Shown: positions 47,221 to 60,450, counted from the stretch's first letter. The stretch is DNA of 64,000 nucleotides from Acanthopleura granulata (GCA_016165875.1 JABBOT010000002.1:13920605-13984604), one strand, 5' to 3'. Notes: generated by a model not told the origin, from the sequence alone. A program made the numbers and translations.

Positions 47221-48084
47221 AATGCCGACCTGGACGGGAGACACAAATGGAACTGTTTGTTTTTTTACGAATCAAGTTAATCTTTTATACACATTTTATA
47301 TCTAAATACGTTTACCAACAATCTTTCTTGATTTCATATCTTGAGAGATACAATCTGCTTAGAGGTATGTGTAATAAACAAACCCGTTAGATCACCGGCT
47401 TGTTCAGAAGATATCTGAACTTTTAAGCCTATAGTACTACTTCACTCCTGGTACTTTAATAATCCGTAGAGCATTAGAATACTGATATCCTTGATAAACT
47501 TGATAAATACAAGCGGATTATATATTTCATAACTAGCCATCCTTTGATGTGCTCTTCATCAGATTATATTTAGTCTTAAGATAATATCTGACTATGACCA
47601 AGAATCACAGAGGAAACCTACTCTGAATACCCGTTTCCTTTATCAAAATCTTCACTTAACAAACAACACACTGGAAAAGGTCACTCTAACATTGTACAGG
47701 CATATATAGATGAGCTAATGACACATACCACAACACTCTAGGAACAGAATTCATCAAAACCCAATATAAAATCTACACATTGTCTCTCCTGTGTGCCCCC
47801 TGACGCTTTCGCCTTCTTCCCCTCATCTCTGTCAGTACTCGCCCTCTTCTGCTCTTTCCATGAGTCAGTGCTGATGTAGCGAAGTCCATGTTGTCCTCTT
47901 CTTCCTCCTCCATGCTAATGCTCCATGAATAAAAAGTAGTAGTACAGAACACTATGACAGGAGATGTTATTACAGCACAGTTAGAGAGAGAGAGAGAGGC
48001 CCGCAACTCAGGGCAAGGGGGAGACAACGGTAACCATGAAACACAGAGTGATGAGTTACAGTGCGATTACAGCAGATTTCTACA
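47221..48084. other. Patch unique to unit 2
   Basis: About 860 bases with no counterpart in unit 1, between the LINE 5' end and the point where the units re-align. It includes an AG run at about 47,984-47,999. A basic/acidic minus-strand frame (about 47,773-47,913, with EEEEED near its start) has no recognised match. It may be the ancestral LINE flank or a later insertion. Confidence 0.45.
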
Positions 48085-48944
48085 GCATGAGACACAGATG
48101 TGTCTTAAAGCTGTGAATAGCTTCCTTAATCAGAATTTTAGAGAACAGGTGTATTAAAGTTGACATCTAGAGCCTACATGTCAAAATTCTTTGTTTAAGT
48201 CTTCATTGTAGACGCTTTCTGGTATGAACGTGTCGATATTTCTGTATACAGGCCTAAGTGTAAACATCGGAAGCCTGATGGTATCAGTGTGTCGATATTT
48301 CCAGTCAAAATACATTTGACTGACAACATCCCTCTCGCCATATGGTATCTTGCTTGCTGTATAAACTCTTCCGACTGTCGCACTCTTGAAGTGAGTGAGC
48401 ATTTCCAGAAATTTGAAACCAGCTTTTGTTAGAGGGCTGATATAGGCAACGTAAGAGCGGTCATCGATTACGCTTCATGTCAGAACATGATTGGGAGGCG
48501 TATGGAGGAAGAAAGTATTGGAGTAGGAGATCTCTGATGGAGGACAAGCGCATCGTGTCAGTAGCGTTTTTGTTGTGTTTTTCAGTCAATCACGGAATAC
48601 CGGCCATGATGGCAAGAGTAAAGAGTACAAAAACAGACACGATGTGCATTGGGTTAAAATGACGAACAGTTACCAACACCACCGTTATACAGAGTAAACT
48701 TTCGGCGTGTTACTAGCGAACTGTCCCACATGCTGAATGCATGTCATACTGATGTAACACTAGTGTTGAATTTCAAGGAAGACAACCAAGGGAGCTCTAT
48801 TGACTCCTTATACTATTGCCACCAAGCACCCAGCAACTATGAAAGCCGAAAATCTAGGCAATCTTCTGTTAGAGAATGGGACTGAAGTCGATGTCTTGTG
48901 TGTCCAAGCGACGGAAAGACATGTACCTTAACCATCAGGTCACT

Positions 48945-49300
48945 GTGTCTGTTCTTATGTCTGTACCAAAACAGTCATCCTTACAGTGTTTAATTACGTG
49001 GTAGTGCCCAAACAGTCAACCGTCCAATCTCTGATGTTGTGTCTGTATGCACACAGTCAACCTTACAGTCTACCTTACGCTATCTTATGTATCAAAGTAA
49101 CAAAACAACACAGCAAACCCTACAGAACCTGATGCTGTATCTGTATCCACGGTCATCCTTACAGTATATAATCCTGAATCTGTATCCACACAGTCTGCCT
49201 TAAAGTATCTCCTCCTGTGCCTGTATGCACACAGTCATACTTAGTGTCTGATGCTGCATCTGTATGCACACAGCCATCCTTACAGTATCTGCAGCTGGTA
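48945..49300. repeat. Minisatellite, unit of about 36-41 bp (unit 2)
   Basis: Same units as 25,015-25,335, plus one extra near 49,230-49,270 (GTGTCTGATGCTGCATCTG). A second block is at 50,150-50,330. Confidence 0.75.
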
Positions 49301-51034
49301 ATCAGAATTCAGTTCTGTAAAACGTAGAAATACCGTGTATGAGAACAGTGACACGGAATTAAATTAAATGCCCATCACACGCACCTGCTACTACGTAATA
49401 AGTACCTAAACTAAACATCACACGCTCCTGCTACTGCATAATAAGTAGATAAACTAAATAATAGTCGGTTTGACCAGGACAACTGTTCGTATAAGAAAAA
49501 AAATGAAATTTCTCAATCATTTCTGGCACATCTTGTGAAGCTTTGGAACATCTAGATCGTCAACAATCTGACTCAGAATCAAATTTATCCATTAAAACAA
49601 CCATTGAAAATTTGTATTATACAAATCACAGTAACAAAATACGTTTAGACTGAATAAAATTCAATTAATTCAGTAAAATCCTTACTCAGGGGGAACAACT
49701 CTTATATGATATAATCAAAGCACATTACTCATCATTATACAACAGCGTGTTTACATATTATTCAAATCAATGCATTACACTAGTTACTAGGAATATACTT
49801 AGCCAAGCCAAAGAATAAATGCAAGAAAATAAATGTATTACAACATTCTGTGAACTTCTCAGTAAAAAAATCAACGAATTTACCTCATAATTATAATATT
49901 AAGAATGTCCTGAAAAACACTTAACTATGCACAATGCACTCAGCAAAACTATTGGGTTTATTGAATGAAAATATTCCTATAATGCATTGACCGTTTACAA
50001 AATAAAATAAAGTAAAAATCTACATTACCCGAAGAACAAATCTCCTGGTATTTATTGTACAAGTTTAGCAAGTGTTTTTTAGTGCAGCATTGCATGCAGC
50101 CTGCAATAATGATCAGATCGCGCAAAGGGAAATAACTCTAACATACACAGTCACCCTTACAGTGGCTGATCCTGTATCTGAATTCACACAGTCAGTCTTA
50201 CAGTGTCTAATGATGTAACAGTATTCATAATGCCAGCCTTACAGTGCCGGTAGCTGATGCCGCATCTGCGTCCACACAGCAAACCCCATAGTATTTAATG
50301 CTGTATCTGTATCTTAGCCATCATTGTTGTAGTATATTTTCGTTGCAGGTATCTCTGTCTACACAGTTCTATTGTGCAGTTGTATCCACGCTGTACCTGT
50401 TATACTTTATAAGTTATACCAGGGTGTTGCGAGGGTACACGGCCTGATATTTCGTCGAAAGGATTAACACGCTGGCATAACGAATTTGTCACAATGAAGA
50501 GCATTCCGGGCGACTTTTAATTGAATTAATACCGGTATTTCGGCCAAAACACGCCAGGTTTTCAGGGACGCTCTTCCACTGATTGTGAGGAAGAGACCGA
50601 TGTCAAGGCTCGCACAGACTCGGATCGGTGCACGGAATGCGCAGACAAAAAATGCTGGTCTTTAGTCGACTGCTAGGTAGTCATATTCGATTCAGTTTGC
50701 AATGGTTTACAATTTAATGGTCTTGAAAGGATGCTACTAGAACAAGGTTGTTAACTGCTGTTTCATTAGAACTCTCTGGAAAATAAAGGCAAGAAAAGGA
50801 ACTGACTCGTACATCGCTGACAAGCATTGCTATCGGGAGGGCGAGAGCCCATGACTCCATAGCGATACAGAAAAGATATCAAAGGCGTGAGGCTGTGCTG
50901 CTTGCCTGTTTTACGAGTAACGGTAGGCTATTAAAGGCAGAGAGATCGATCAAAGACCTGGAATTTTCTCTGAATTGTGATAAGTATCTGTATTTGTGAC
51001 TGTGTCTGGACAGTTAGCCTAATAATACGAAAGG
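49301..51034. other. Noncoding sequence of unit 2
   Basis: Aligns with 25,336-27,607 of unit 1, minus the solo LTR. The second minisatellite block lies at 50,150-50,330. The empty LTR target site is near 50,748. No gene is visible. Confidence 0.6.
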
Positions 51035-51205
51035 CTACCTCATAGAGAGTAAATCCAGGGCAGCGACGAAAGTGCCATAATTTGCCAATGGCCAAACCTA
51101 AGTGGTTAAAATCGGACAATTGTCAATTTATCTCAGCTAGAGTGTTATTCTAAATGTTTGTGTAAATGCCTAAAACGCAATTCCCGTTCCACCTAGAGCA
51201 CCATG
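51035..51205 (+). repeat. Dispersed repeat family D, copy 3 (unit 2)
   Basis: Duplicate of 27,608-27,775. Confidence 0.6.
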
Positions 51206-51589
51206 GCGGGAGACCTAAGCACAGTTAGGTAAAGAAGCCGGCAGTGATGTTAAGCAACAATTTGTTAGACGTCACTGATCGAGAATGACTCAAAATGCTG
51301 CGATCTTATCACATTTAATAAACCTTTATGAGAAATCATTGCAAAGTAACCTGGTATCAGGGGTGCCTTGTCCACGTGCAGAAATGCTTAGTCCACCATG
51401 CAGGAATGCAATATAAAAGACTACAGTTTATCTGATGTTATATGTTTAACCACAGTCAACCATGTTTTACTGATATCCACACGTACAACTCACATAACCT
51501 GATATGTCATTCGCTATGTGAAATGCGGTTTTATCCTGGTCTTGGACAGGAATTTTTTGGGTCCCCACCTTCTCACTGTTCTTTATGAA

Positions 51590-52465
51590 AGCCGGATGAG
51601 GACATCTTGTCCCGCGCCTCGAGGGCACGAGGATGGTATCATTGGCGCGCGGACAGTGAACGTCCTCGTCCCTCGGGTCGAGACCCCCGACATGAGGGCG
51701 GTGCTATTCACGCATGATTTGAACCCTCCTCGTGTGGCCGGTCTCGACCTGAGACGCACCGGACGAGGGTGATACAGTCCTTGTGTTGTGGCCCCCTACC
51801 TATCAAAACCAAAATAGTTCATTTAGATAAAATATATCTGTCATGTATCAACGGTGGACGGTGACTTGTTCTGCTTCAAAACAACAGTGTCTGAACAAAT
51901 TTCAGAATTTCAGAAATTTGTCGATCCATTCTTATCTGAAATAAAACTGCGAGTTACTGAGGAATAACTATTGCTTGCTCCATGCCCAGCTCATGTTGGC
52001 TTCCTCTCCGGCTGCACGTGGGAAGGTCCCCAAGCAACATGCGGATGGTGGTGGGGTATCCCCTGGCTCTGCTAGGTTTCCTCCCATCATAATGCTGGTC
52101 GCCGTCGTATAAGTGAAATATTCTTGAGTACGGCGTAGAAAAACTAATCAAATATATCAAATCAAACATTGTTACCTGACAGGCAACTGGTAACATCGTT
52201 CAGCAGCCCATTTATACAATGTGGGGTGGGAATGCCCGAGAAAAACACATGTTAATTTCTGTCAACGTAGTTATCTCTAGATGACCTACTTAATCACCTA
52301 ACACGTAGACGTACATGACATAAGCTTTCACATGTCGCGGGCCGCGCCTTGTGGGTCGATACCCGTGACATGAGGACGGTGAAATCGCGCGCGAATGATA
52401 CCGTCTTCGTGCCGCGGGTCTGCACCCTCCAGCCGCGGAACGGGATGTTCGCATCTGTTCATTGA
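51590..52465. mobile_element. CpG-rich foldback element (unit 2)
   Basis: Duplicate of 28,150-29,020, with the same inverted GAGGACGGT/ACCGTC motifs and the SINE fragment inside. The arms have lost or shuffled some segments relative to unit 1. Confidence 0.5.
51985..52165 (+). mobile_element. SINE family A, head missing (unit 2)
   Basis: Duplicate of 28,543-28,735. Confidence 0.8.
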
Positions 52466-52590
52466 TATCTCTTTTCCACCAATATGGTTTACATATCTTG
52501 TAAGTCAAACGTTTGAAAGTTTTTCATTAACTTAGCAGAGGTCGGTGTGTACCTAGGGTGCGAATGGAATATACTTAAATAGTTCGCTAT

Positions 52591-52631
52591 GCAAAAGACA
52601 AATAAATAAATAAATAAATAAATAAATAAAT
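52591..52631. repeat. AAAT microsatellite
   Basis: A run of AAAT units directly left of a MITE; probably the tail of an upstream retroposon fragment. Confidence 0.75.
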
Positions 52632-52632
52632 G

Positions 52633-52767
52633 CCAGGGTCCACTTCCACAAAGCCCTCTTAACGTTACGTGCTCGTAACTAGCATGACAATCAACACCAT
52701 AGTCATTGCGGTTACGGCTGATTTGTGGCCGGAAACAGTAAGAGACCTTCGAGGAAGTGACCCCTGG
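52633..52767. mobile_element. Short MITE with about 28-bp terminal inverted repeats, only in unit 2
   Basis: The left end CCAGGGTCCACTTCCACAAA and the inverse of the right end CCAGGGGTCACTTCCTCGAA match with few changes and continue as CTCTTA. It is 135 bp with no coding capacity. It lies in a 390-bp stretch (52,470-52,860) that unit 1 lacks. Confidence 0.7.
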
Positions 52768-54780
52768 TGTATCTGCATCCACAAAGTCATCTTCGGCTGT
52801 ATATCACTCAAGATTACAATACATAATGTTGTATCTGTATCTACATGGTCAAAAACGCCCACGTAGAGGAAAAAGAGAACAAAAAACGCCCACGGAGGGA
52901 AAATCAAACGGGCTTCCATGCCATCTAGTTTAACCAATCATGGAGTCTGTTTCCGATGTGACGTCACCCGCTCCTAGTTTACCATTTTGTCATGTAGATG
53001 TTGTATTAAATCAGTTGTTTTCCTTCTCATTACAAGGCAATTCTGATAAACTTTTCAGGTTATGTGTTAAATGTTATGTGTTCACCATTTTTCCCAAGCT
53101 GTACTTGCATTGTAACTTCAACCAATTTTTTAACAACTGGTGAAACCAAATTACACAAATCATCAGATGGTTCTGTTGAAGCAATGTAATAAAATAATTC
53201 GAGTCCCCAGAAAGACTGGCGCTGTTCTCACGCGAATGAACTTCTTCTCACTGAGCTGGACTGACGGGCGGCTGTATTGTGCCTTTTAATACTATAGACT
53301 CTGAACCATGTAAAAACTGATACAATCAATTTTCTAGAATTAGAAAAAAATGTTAGTTTATTTGAGATTGACTAGATAAAGGACCCAAATCTACCTAGGC
53401 ATAACGCTATATGTATAATATTTCTTGAGTTACAAGTTACCGTGAGTGGGCTGGCAGGTAGACCCAGGAATGTTATGCTCTTCAAGTGAACGAATTCCTC
53501 ATTCATCACATCTAAGGCACAACTTGTTGGAATGTAACATGCATGCAAAAAGTTAATTTTCTGTCTTACCCGAAAAGACGCCCTAAATTAAACCACACGT
53601 TTATGTATCTTGAGGGCAATGCACTTACGTGTATAAAGCATATGTCTCTTCATGACAAGTGAAAAATATGAAATTTATTTACTGACCTTAGGTCTATCTC
53701 GCTTACTCTACAACTGTTACCCTGAACGTGCTCTGCTGATAGTTTTTTGTCGACTTCACTGCTTATCTTATTGATTTTGGATAACTTAATAGGTCTGTGG
53801 TAGGAGAGTGACTATACAGCCCATGAGTTCAATACGAAACCGTCGTGTTGTATTTTAAGGTAATTCAACGATAATAGGAAAGGAGTCTGTACAGAAGTAA
53901 AGCGATGTTGGTACACTTGCTAAGATCAGCTTATTGAACTGTCAAACACACCTCAAGGTGAAAGTGTTTTATTCCTAATATAGGGTTTACTGTGTAACGG
54001 ACGGGTTTTCTATCTGGTGCAAATTTCCGTCTAGGATGTCAGGACTACATGTTAAGTGGAAAATCACATGAATTAATTCGTATGCCACTAAGGTGCCTTT
54101 AATCAAGAATATGTCTCCCAGCTTTGATTGCAACTGTTCTTATATCTGTCGGGGCGATGTTATTCAACAAGATGCATATGCAGCCCGTAGCTCCCCGGGT
54201 TAAGCAGAATGAAACACTTATAGGGGAGAACTCCAGAGATTCGGAACAATATTTACTGATAAGAGAAATAAACTCTTTGCTAAAAAAAAAAATACCTAAA
54301 TCCCGAAGGTAACCGGTGACTGGCGTCGTTTGTAATCATTAGAGAAAACACTGGATTCCGCAACCGCTGAAGACGAGAAAGGCATTTGCGGGATTCTTAG
54401 TCCTACTTAAGCTATACCATGTGGACATCTGCACAGCAGTCTTCTTTACGTTAAATTTGGAGGTGACTATATTTCTCTCACAGCCTTTGATGTACGGGTT
54501 GTTTACAACACTTTATCAGTATACCTAAGTGAAAAACCTCTGAGGTAGATAAAGATTGTTCTTTAATAATTTTTAAATGATTAATATCAAATAGTTCGTT
54601 CGTAGTGTGTTTAGGAGATGGGATATAGTGATTTTAAGATATTTCTTGTTGCTGTGTCGAACTGCTCTACAATACTTTGATAGTAACGATTTTTGAAGTT
54701 AAGTGTAATGTTGTTAGGACCTTTGTCGACTAGAGCCATTACGCATTTTCTCTGAAGGTCAGTCTGTCTGTATTACGAGG

Positions 54781-55114
54781 AGTGAGTGAGTGAGTGTTCG
54801 GGGTTTAAACGTCGTACTTACAATGTTTCAGTCACATGACGAAGAGGAGCCCTTCTGGTGTGTGCATACGTTGTGTATTCTTGTTGCAGGGCGAATCCAT
54901 GCCACCAAGTGCTGCCGCCTCTGGGACATCATGCCGAAGACACCAGACATGACATCCCACCCTTTCACTTTATACTGACACCTGGCCGACCAGTCCTGTT
55001 TCCTTTCTCTAACCTCTTAATGGGCAGCAAGAAGTACCATTGGTCACAAGTCCATGGTATGACCCGACCCGGGCTTGAGGCGGACGCTCTAATCACTAGA
55101 CCACCGAAGCGGTC
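54781..55114 (-). mobile_element. tRNA-derived SINE family B, GTGA tail (unit 2)
   Basis: Same insertion as 31,126-31,487, flanked by GTATTACGAGG and GTATTGCAAGG. Confidence 0.85.
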
Positions 55115-55125
55115 GTATTGCAAGG

Positions 55126-57130
55126 AGGGTCGCTCATAGCGGCACGGTAGGTTTCACAATGTTTCATTCTACAGGCTAAAACCTGATGTCAAGCAGTCAA
55201 GTATAAGTATGAATCTTCTCCCTTTCTGATCCATTGCACATGGTGTTCAAACGCCGGAAGGACAACTTAAGATTGAAAGTCGGCGTGATTTTTAACCGGC
55301 ACGAAAACCTGGACTTATAACGCCTCTTCACGCTTTACAACTGGTTTACTAATATCGGACTGCACGATTGACGCATTGACAGTGCCTTGCAATAGCAGAT
55401 TCTTTTGGACTTGGAACGCCTCTTCATGGTTTACGACGGGTTTACGAATATCGGACTCGATGGTTTAGGTTTTCATCTGCGGCAGACCCTTTCCATTGCC
55501 GTAAAAAATTGAATGCGACCGAGAAAATCGTTGCACAGAGGACACCATTGTAGCCATTTTTCTAAACACTATGATCACTTTCAAGTTTTGGCATTGAAAT
55601 TTGTGGGGAAAAAAGAAAGGAAGAAGGGTTGGAAACTTTCTAATTGCAGCCGAAATACTACAAAATATGAGCAAATATTTCGTGTGGCACCGATGAACCA
55701 CCGTAGTCCTTTTTTTAACATCTGTTTGTATAACTTCACTGATTTCTTTTTACATTCTTGCTGTGGAGACGTGTCAATCAATATACATCATGAAAGTTTG
55801 CATAATTGATCGGTCCAAGAAACCTTCTTGCCAAGTAAAAAGGTAAGGTGACCGTAGGGTCACATCCTGAACGTAGCTTGGTGAGGCTGTTTGGACAGGC
55901 ATCTTCCAAAAAACTGGTAAGTACACTTGTCTGTGGCCTTGTCTAATGTCACTGATAGCAAGTTGATATTTTAGCCAGCTCTTAGTTATACATCAAACCA
56001 CACTACCTGTTTACACAAAGGATTCTATTATCTTCCAGATAATTTTCATGTATAGAATATTTAATACATTTGTTGTAAATAGATCTTTTATCTCTCGTTT
56101 TTCATAACACCGGCCAATATGTCCCATGGAATATTCCAGAAAATACTCCTGGGCCCTGTGAATATTTTCATGTTGTAAAGTTTGTGTTCACTGGTTAAAA
56201 TAAAGAAAACTACAACGTATCGAGTAAATCCAAAGGAGCCACGACAGTGTGATTGTTGGTAAATGGTCACACGGAACAGGTGAAACCTGGCCTATTGTTA
56301 ATTTACATTGTGCTAGGAATTTATTTTAAATATTCATGTAAATGCTTAATAAGCTGCAACTTGCACGCCTCCCTTGTACCATGACTTAAGCAGAATTTGG
56401 GGGGAAATGCAACGACCTTAAATTCATTTTATTAGACGGGTGTAGAATTATTGAAAGTGTTGGTATACGAAAGCCTGTTTCGATTCCTACGCTGGAGATC
56501 CTCAGAACAAACAATTATTTTAAGACCTTTCTTATTTCTGTTGGTTTTTTGGTTCCTTATTTCCAGTAATCTATATTTCCTCGGCGTAAACCATAAAAGA
56601 ATAAAAATAATATTGTTTCAGACGCGCCTTGTTTACCACTAACACCGACTCAAGATCGGCTCATGTGGTGTTTTCCGTAAAGATTGCGTTTATCCCGCGC
56701 TGCACTACCGTACAGCAGAGGACAGTGTCGCGAAGTAGCATGCAAGCATCGTACTTTAACTTCGGAGGACCGCATCAGTGTCACACGGATTACTGATATC
56801 CCGGACAGCACTATCGAAAGAAACTAAGCAAATTAGTTTGCTGATCGTGTCTCAGTTGACTCGACAAAAATTGAAAATGTATGCTTTTTTGCCCAAGATG
56901 CAAAACATAATGGCAATTCTGTGATTCAGCTATCACATTACGGCATCAAAGTCTTAGGATACCAAAATATCATTCTCTGATGATAATTAAAATCAGCAGA
57001 ACCCTTTAATATTGTTTTTACTTTAAGTGAACTTCTTGTAATCTGTTTATTTCGTGGACGACTGACTACTATGCCTGGACATGTCGCATAAGACACTGAC
57101 AGATGTAAGGTTGATTTTTTCCTCTCTGCA
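55126..57130. other. Upstream region of the unit 2 galactosyltransferase gene
   Basis: Aligns with 31,499-33,585. Dispersed repeat D copy 4 is at 56,217-56,390. About 90 bases just before the putative acceptor (unit 1 33,470-33,570) are missing here. Confidence 0.5.
56217..56390 (+). repeat. Dispersed repeat family D, copy 4 (unit 2)
   Basis: Duplicate of 32,583-32,755. Confidence 0.5.
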
Positions 57131-57156
57131 GTACAGTCCCTGGTTACCTGGTACCA

Positions 57157-58269
57157 ATGTTTTCTTTCAGAGGTTTACTAGAACAGCTCAGTGGAAAAGA
57201 CATGGTTGTGCGTCGTTCCCTTCGAGGATACGTGTTTCCTTTTTGTGTGTTGATGGTATTAACTTACCTTGTCTATCCCAGCTTCTTTCATCTTCATGAG
57301 AAGCGTTCATCAGCTACTCAATGTCTCTGTGCAAGAGATTCGTCGACAAGTCAGAAATCACTGAGAGTAAATCCCCCACCAGAAAATTTCTCAGGATATA
57401 TCGATAGACTTCGTCACGATATTCCCAAACACCAAGCCCTGGATCCTTACTTCATTCCCAGAGATCACAAAGTCAACCCTTACAACTACTCATTTCTGAT
57501 TGACGGTAAAGGTATATGTCTAGGGGAATCCCCCTTTCTGTTGATTGTCGTGCCATCTGTGTTTGACCACCAGAAGGAGCGAAATATTATTCGGGAGACT
57601 TGGGGCAGTGTTGTGAAGACATGGACATGGGCTGACAATACATCATTACCACACATCAAACTCGTTTTCTTTATTGCACTAAGGGATAATTCAAATCTGT
57701 TTTCCATACTAAACACAGAAAATATGGAGCATGGAGACGTTGTGTTGGCCGATTTCGTGGACAGTTACAGAAATCTCACCACCAAATCCATGTCAGCTTT
57801 GTACTGGACAACCCGATTCTGTCCTGAGGCACAGTATCTTCTGAAGAACGACGAAGACACCATTGTCCATCTGCCGCGCCTTGTGCAGTTATTGAGGAAG
57901 AATTTTACAAACACTGTAATAGGACGAGAAGGACGTCAGCTTCGTGCGATGAGAGACGGAATTGTAAAAAAATGGATAATATCAAGAGAAGAATATCCTC
58001 CGGACAAATATCCTCCGTACATCCTGGGCAACTTTTACATCATTCCCAAAGGTTTGATACCAAAGTTATTCCACGTGTCGCAGTACATTCCATACCTATC
58101 AATGGAGGACGTGTTCATCACGGGCATCGTTCGTGTCACGACAGGCGCTGAGCTTGAAGGCGTAGATTCCTGTCTGTATGCATGTAAATTTAACACCTCA
58201 GAGATAGCTTATACTACTGGGAGTTCACGATTCAAAGAAGCGTGGTGGAACTTCGCCAAACATCACTAA
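57157..58269 (+). CDS. Beta-1,3-galactosyltransferase-like GT31 enzyme, unit 2 copy
   Basis: 370 residues, 13 different from the 33,612 copy (L51S, Y77N, H122L, G156W, K157T, I209T, H216Y, A218T, V264A, V265M, S269I, I292N, Y369H). All motif residues are kept: RNIIRETW, DSYRNLT, KNDED and EDVFITG. There are no stops or frameshifts, so both copies can encode full enzymes. By hand count there are about 27 base changes, about half silent. The alternative start Met16 lies at 57,202. The putative acceptor at about 57,115-57,130 is conserved. Substrate is unknown, as for the other copy. Confidence 0.93.
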   Translation: MFSFRGLLEQLSGKDMVVRRSLRGYVFPFCVLMVLTYLVYPSFFHLHEKRSSATQCLCARDSSTSQKSLRVNPPPENFSGYIDRLRHDIPKHQALDPYFIPRDHKVNPYNYSFLIDGKGICLGESPFLLIVVPSVFDHQKERNIIRETWGSVVKTWTWADNTSLPHIKLVFFIALRDNSNLFSILNTENMEHGDVVLADFVDSYRNLTTKSMSALYWTTRFCPEAQYLLKNDEDTIVHLPRLVQLLRKNFTNTVIGREGRQLRAMRDGIVKKWIISREEYPPDKYPPYILGNFYIIPKGLIPKLFHVSQYIPYLSMEDVFITGIVRVTTGAELEGVDSCLYACKFNTSEIAYTTGSSRFKEAWWNFAKHH

Positions 58270-58277
58270 GATATGTT

Positions 58278-58283
58278 AATAAA
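58278..58283 (+). terminator. Polyadenylation signal AATAAA
   Basis: Same position relative to the stop codon as at 34,733. Confidence 0.55.
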
Positions 58284-58513
58284 CCAAAAATATGCGACAT
58301 GTATCAAGATTGAGAATTTCTGGCTTTTGTGTTTATGTTTTTCGTTTCTTGGCACAGGACATTTCACATTCTAAGCTAAATGGGCAATTCCTTCGCTTCT
58401 GTATGGGAGATCAGTTGAGGCCTTAATACAAAGTGTCATGCCTTTAATCAGCTTACACGGTACTTTCCACATCGTGCTCTTATGTGTCTCGTAAAATATG
58501 TCTTCAAGTAGTC

Positions 58514-58858
58514 CCGACTACTGACTAAAGACACTATTTCCTCGTACTGCTTGTTGGGCCTTGGTGACAATGCACGGTCTACGGCGCTCAGGTGACTGTT
58601 TGTTTAATCTGACGTTCGCTGATATCCAGTAGTGTGTACACATCCATACGTCACGCGTGGGAAAGGTCTTCAGTAACTTGGCCAAGGTTGGTCGTTTACC
58701 ACCACGGTATTCTCCGTCCAAAATACTGGCCAGCATCGCACTAGTTAAAATGTCTTGAGGATGGCGTTAAACCTTCAAAACACAACAAACAAACAAACAA
58801 ACAAACAAACAAACAAACAAACAAACAAACAAACAAACAAACAAGCAAATAAATATAC
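58514..58858 (+). mobile_element. SINE-like repeat with CAAA-expanded tail (unit 2)
   Basis: Duplicate of 35,060-35,345. Its tail has become a run of CAAA units at 58,786-58,842, much longer than in unit 1. Confidence 0.45.
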
Positions 58859-59034
58859 AGCGATGTCACAATTATCCCCCTTTCCTTTCGTGAGCGGAGG
58901 AAAAGGGATTTAGTTCCGAAGGGGGTAAAAGATATTGCTTACCACTTGTCCAAAAGGGCAGTGGAAGGTCAATTTTGGTCGGGTGTGACTGGATACGGCT
59001 ACGTGATAATGCCCTAACGATATTTGGGGCGACA

Positions 59035-60450
59035 TAACTTATGTCTTTATGACATTACACTGTGACTGTTACACCTACACGAACAGTTAGAATAAAGTTT
59101 AAAGGTAAATTGACGATGGCGGATTTCACTGCTAACATCTGACCGTTTCCAAGCTGTCACACTGTCGTCACTACTCTGGTTTTACTTACTGTGTTGTAGT
59201 ATACCACATGACGCTTGGCTTCTGCATGATATTACACTGCCCCCGTATGGGTCCATGTCTGTAGTGTCTTCTGCATGGCATTGCCCTGATTCTTCTAATT
59301 TTTGGAACAGATATCAGTACTTCTGAAACCCAAAAATTACATTTCCCTCCCAGTTTGGGGGCAAAGGTATAGATAGGTTGTTCATTAGACGGAGAAAAAA
59401 GAAACTGTGTACTCCTATTCCAGCTTAAAATGGCAGTCCCAAAAAAGTGTGCCAAAAATGAGAAGAATTGGGGTACACTGCGACAGTTTGGTACTACGTG
59501 TTAATGTCTTCTGCGAGAGATCACACTGTGACTGTGTGGTACTGCGTGGGTAATGTCTTCTGCGTGACATTACACGGTGACTGTGTGGTTCTACGTGGCC
59601 AGTGACTTCTGCATGACATTATACTGTTACTACGTTGATACGTGGGTATCACGTCTTGCGTGACATGGCACTGTGACTGTGTGCGACAACGTGGCTAATG
59701 TCTTCCACATCACATTACACTGTGGCTGTTTGCGACCACGTGATGTTTGCCTTCTGCAAGACACTACATTGCAAGCGTATCGGGCCTCGACAGTAGTGAC
59801 TTCTTGGTACTTCGCGGCTGGTGTCTTCTCCATGATATTACTTTGTGATTGCGTGGGGCCACGCGGATAGTATCTTTTACATGACATTACACTGTGACTG
59901 TGTGGGACAATGTGATGACTTCTGCGTGACATTGTACTCTGACTGTGTGTAACATTACACTGTGGCTGTGGGGCTAGTGTATAATGTCTTCTGCTTGACA
60001 TTACACTATGATAGTGGGACTAAGCCGGTAGTCTTCTGCGTGACAATAGACTGCTGCTATGGGAGGCTACGTGGCGAGTGACTTCTGTATGACGTTACAC
60101 TCCGACTATTTGCGACCATGCGCTGTGTGACATTACATTATCACTGAGGGTGATACCTGGATATCGTCTTATGCGTGATATTACAATGTGACTGCATGCG
60201 ACCACGTGGCTAGTGTCTTCTGCATGACATTACACTGTGACGCACCACGTGGCTAGTGACTTCTACATTAAACTGTGACTGTGTGGGGCTACGTGCGTAA
60301 TGTCATCTGTGTGACATTACACTGACTATTTGCGACCACGTAGCTGGTGTTTTCTACATGACATTACACTGTGACTGTTTGGGACTACGTGGCTACTGAC
60401 TTCTACTTGACATTACACTGTGACTGTGTGGGACCAGTTGGCTAGTGCCT
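59035..60450. repeat. Minisatellite, unit of about 49 bp (unit 2, expanded)
   Basis: Roughly two dozen degenerate units with CTTCTGCATGACATTACACT and CTGTGTGGGACTACGTGGC, with the same single-copy interruption as unit 1 (about 59,290-59,470). The array is about 1.4 kb, against about 0.8 kb in unit 1. Confidence 0.85.

Noticed and set aside
59035..60450. Regularly repeated units suggesting a CRISPR array
   Set aside because: Units are degenerate along their whole length with no unique spacers, and the genome is eukaryotic. It is a minisatellite.
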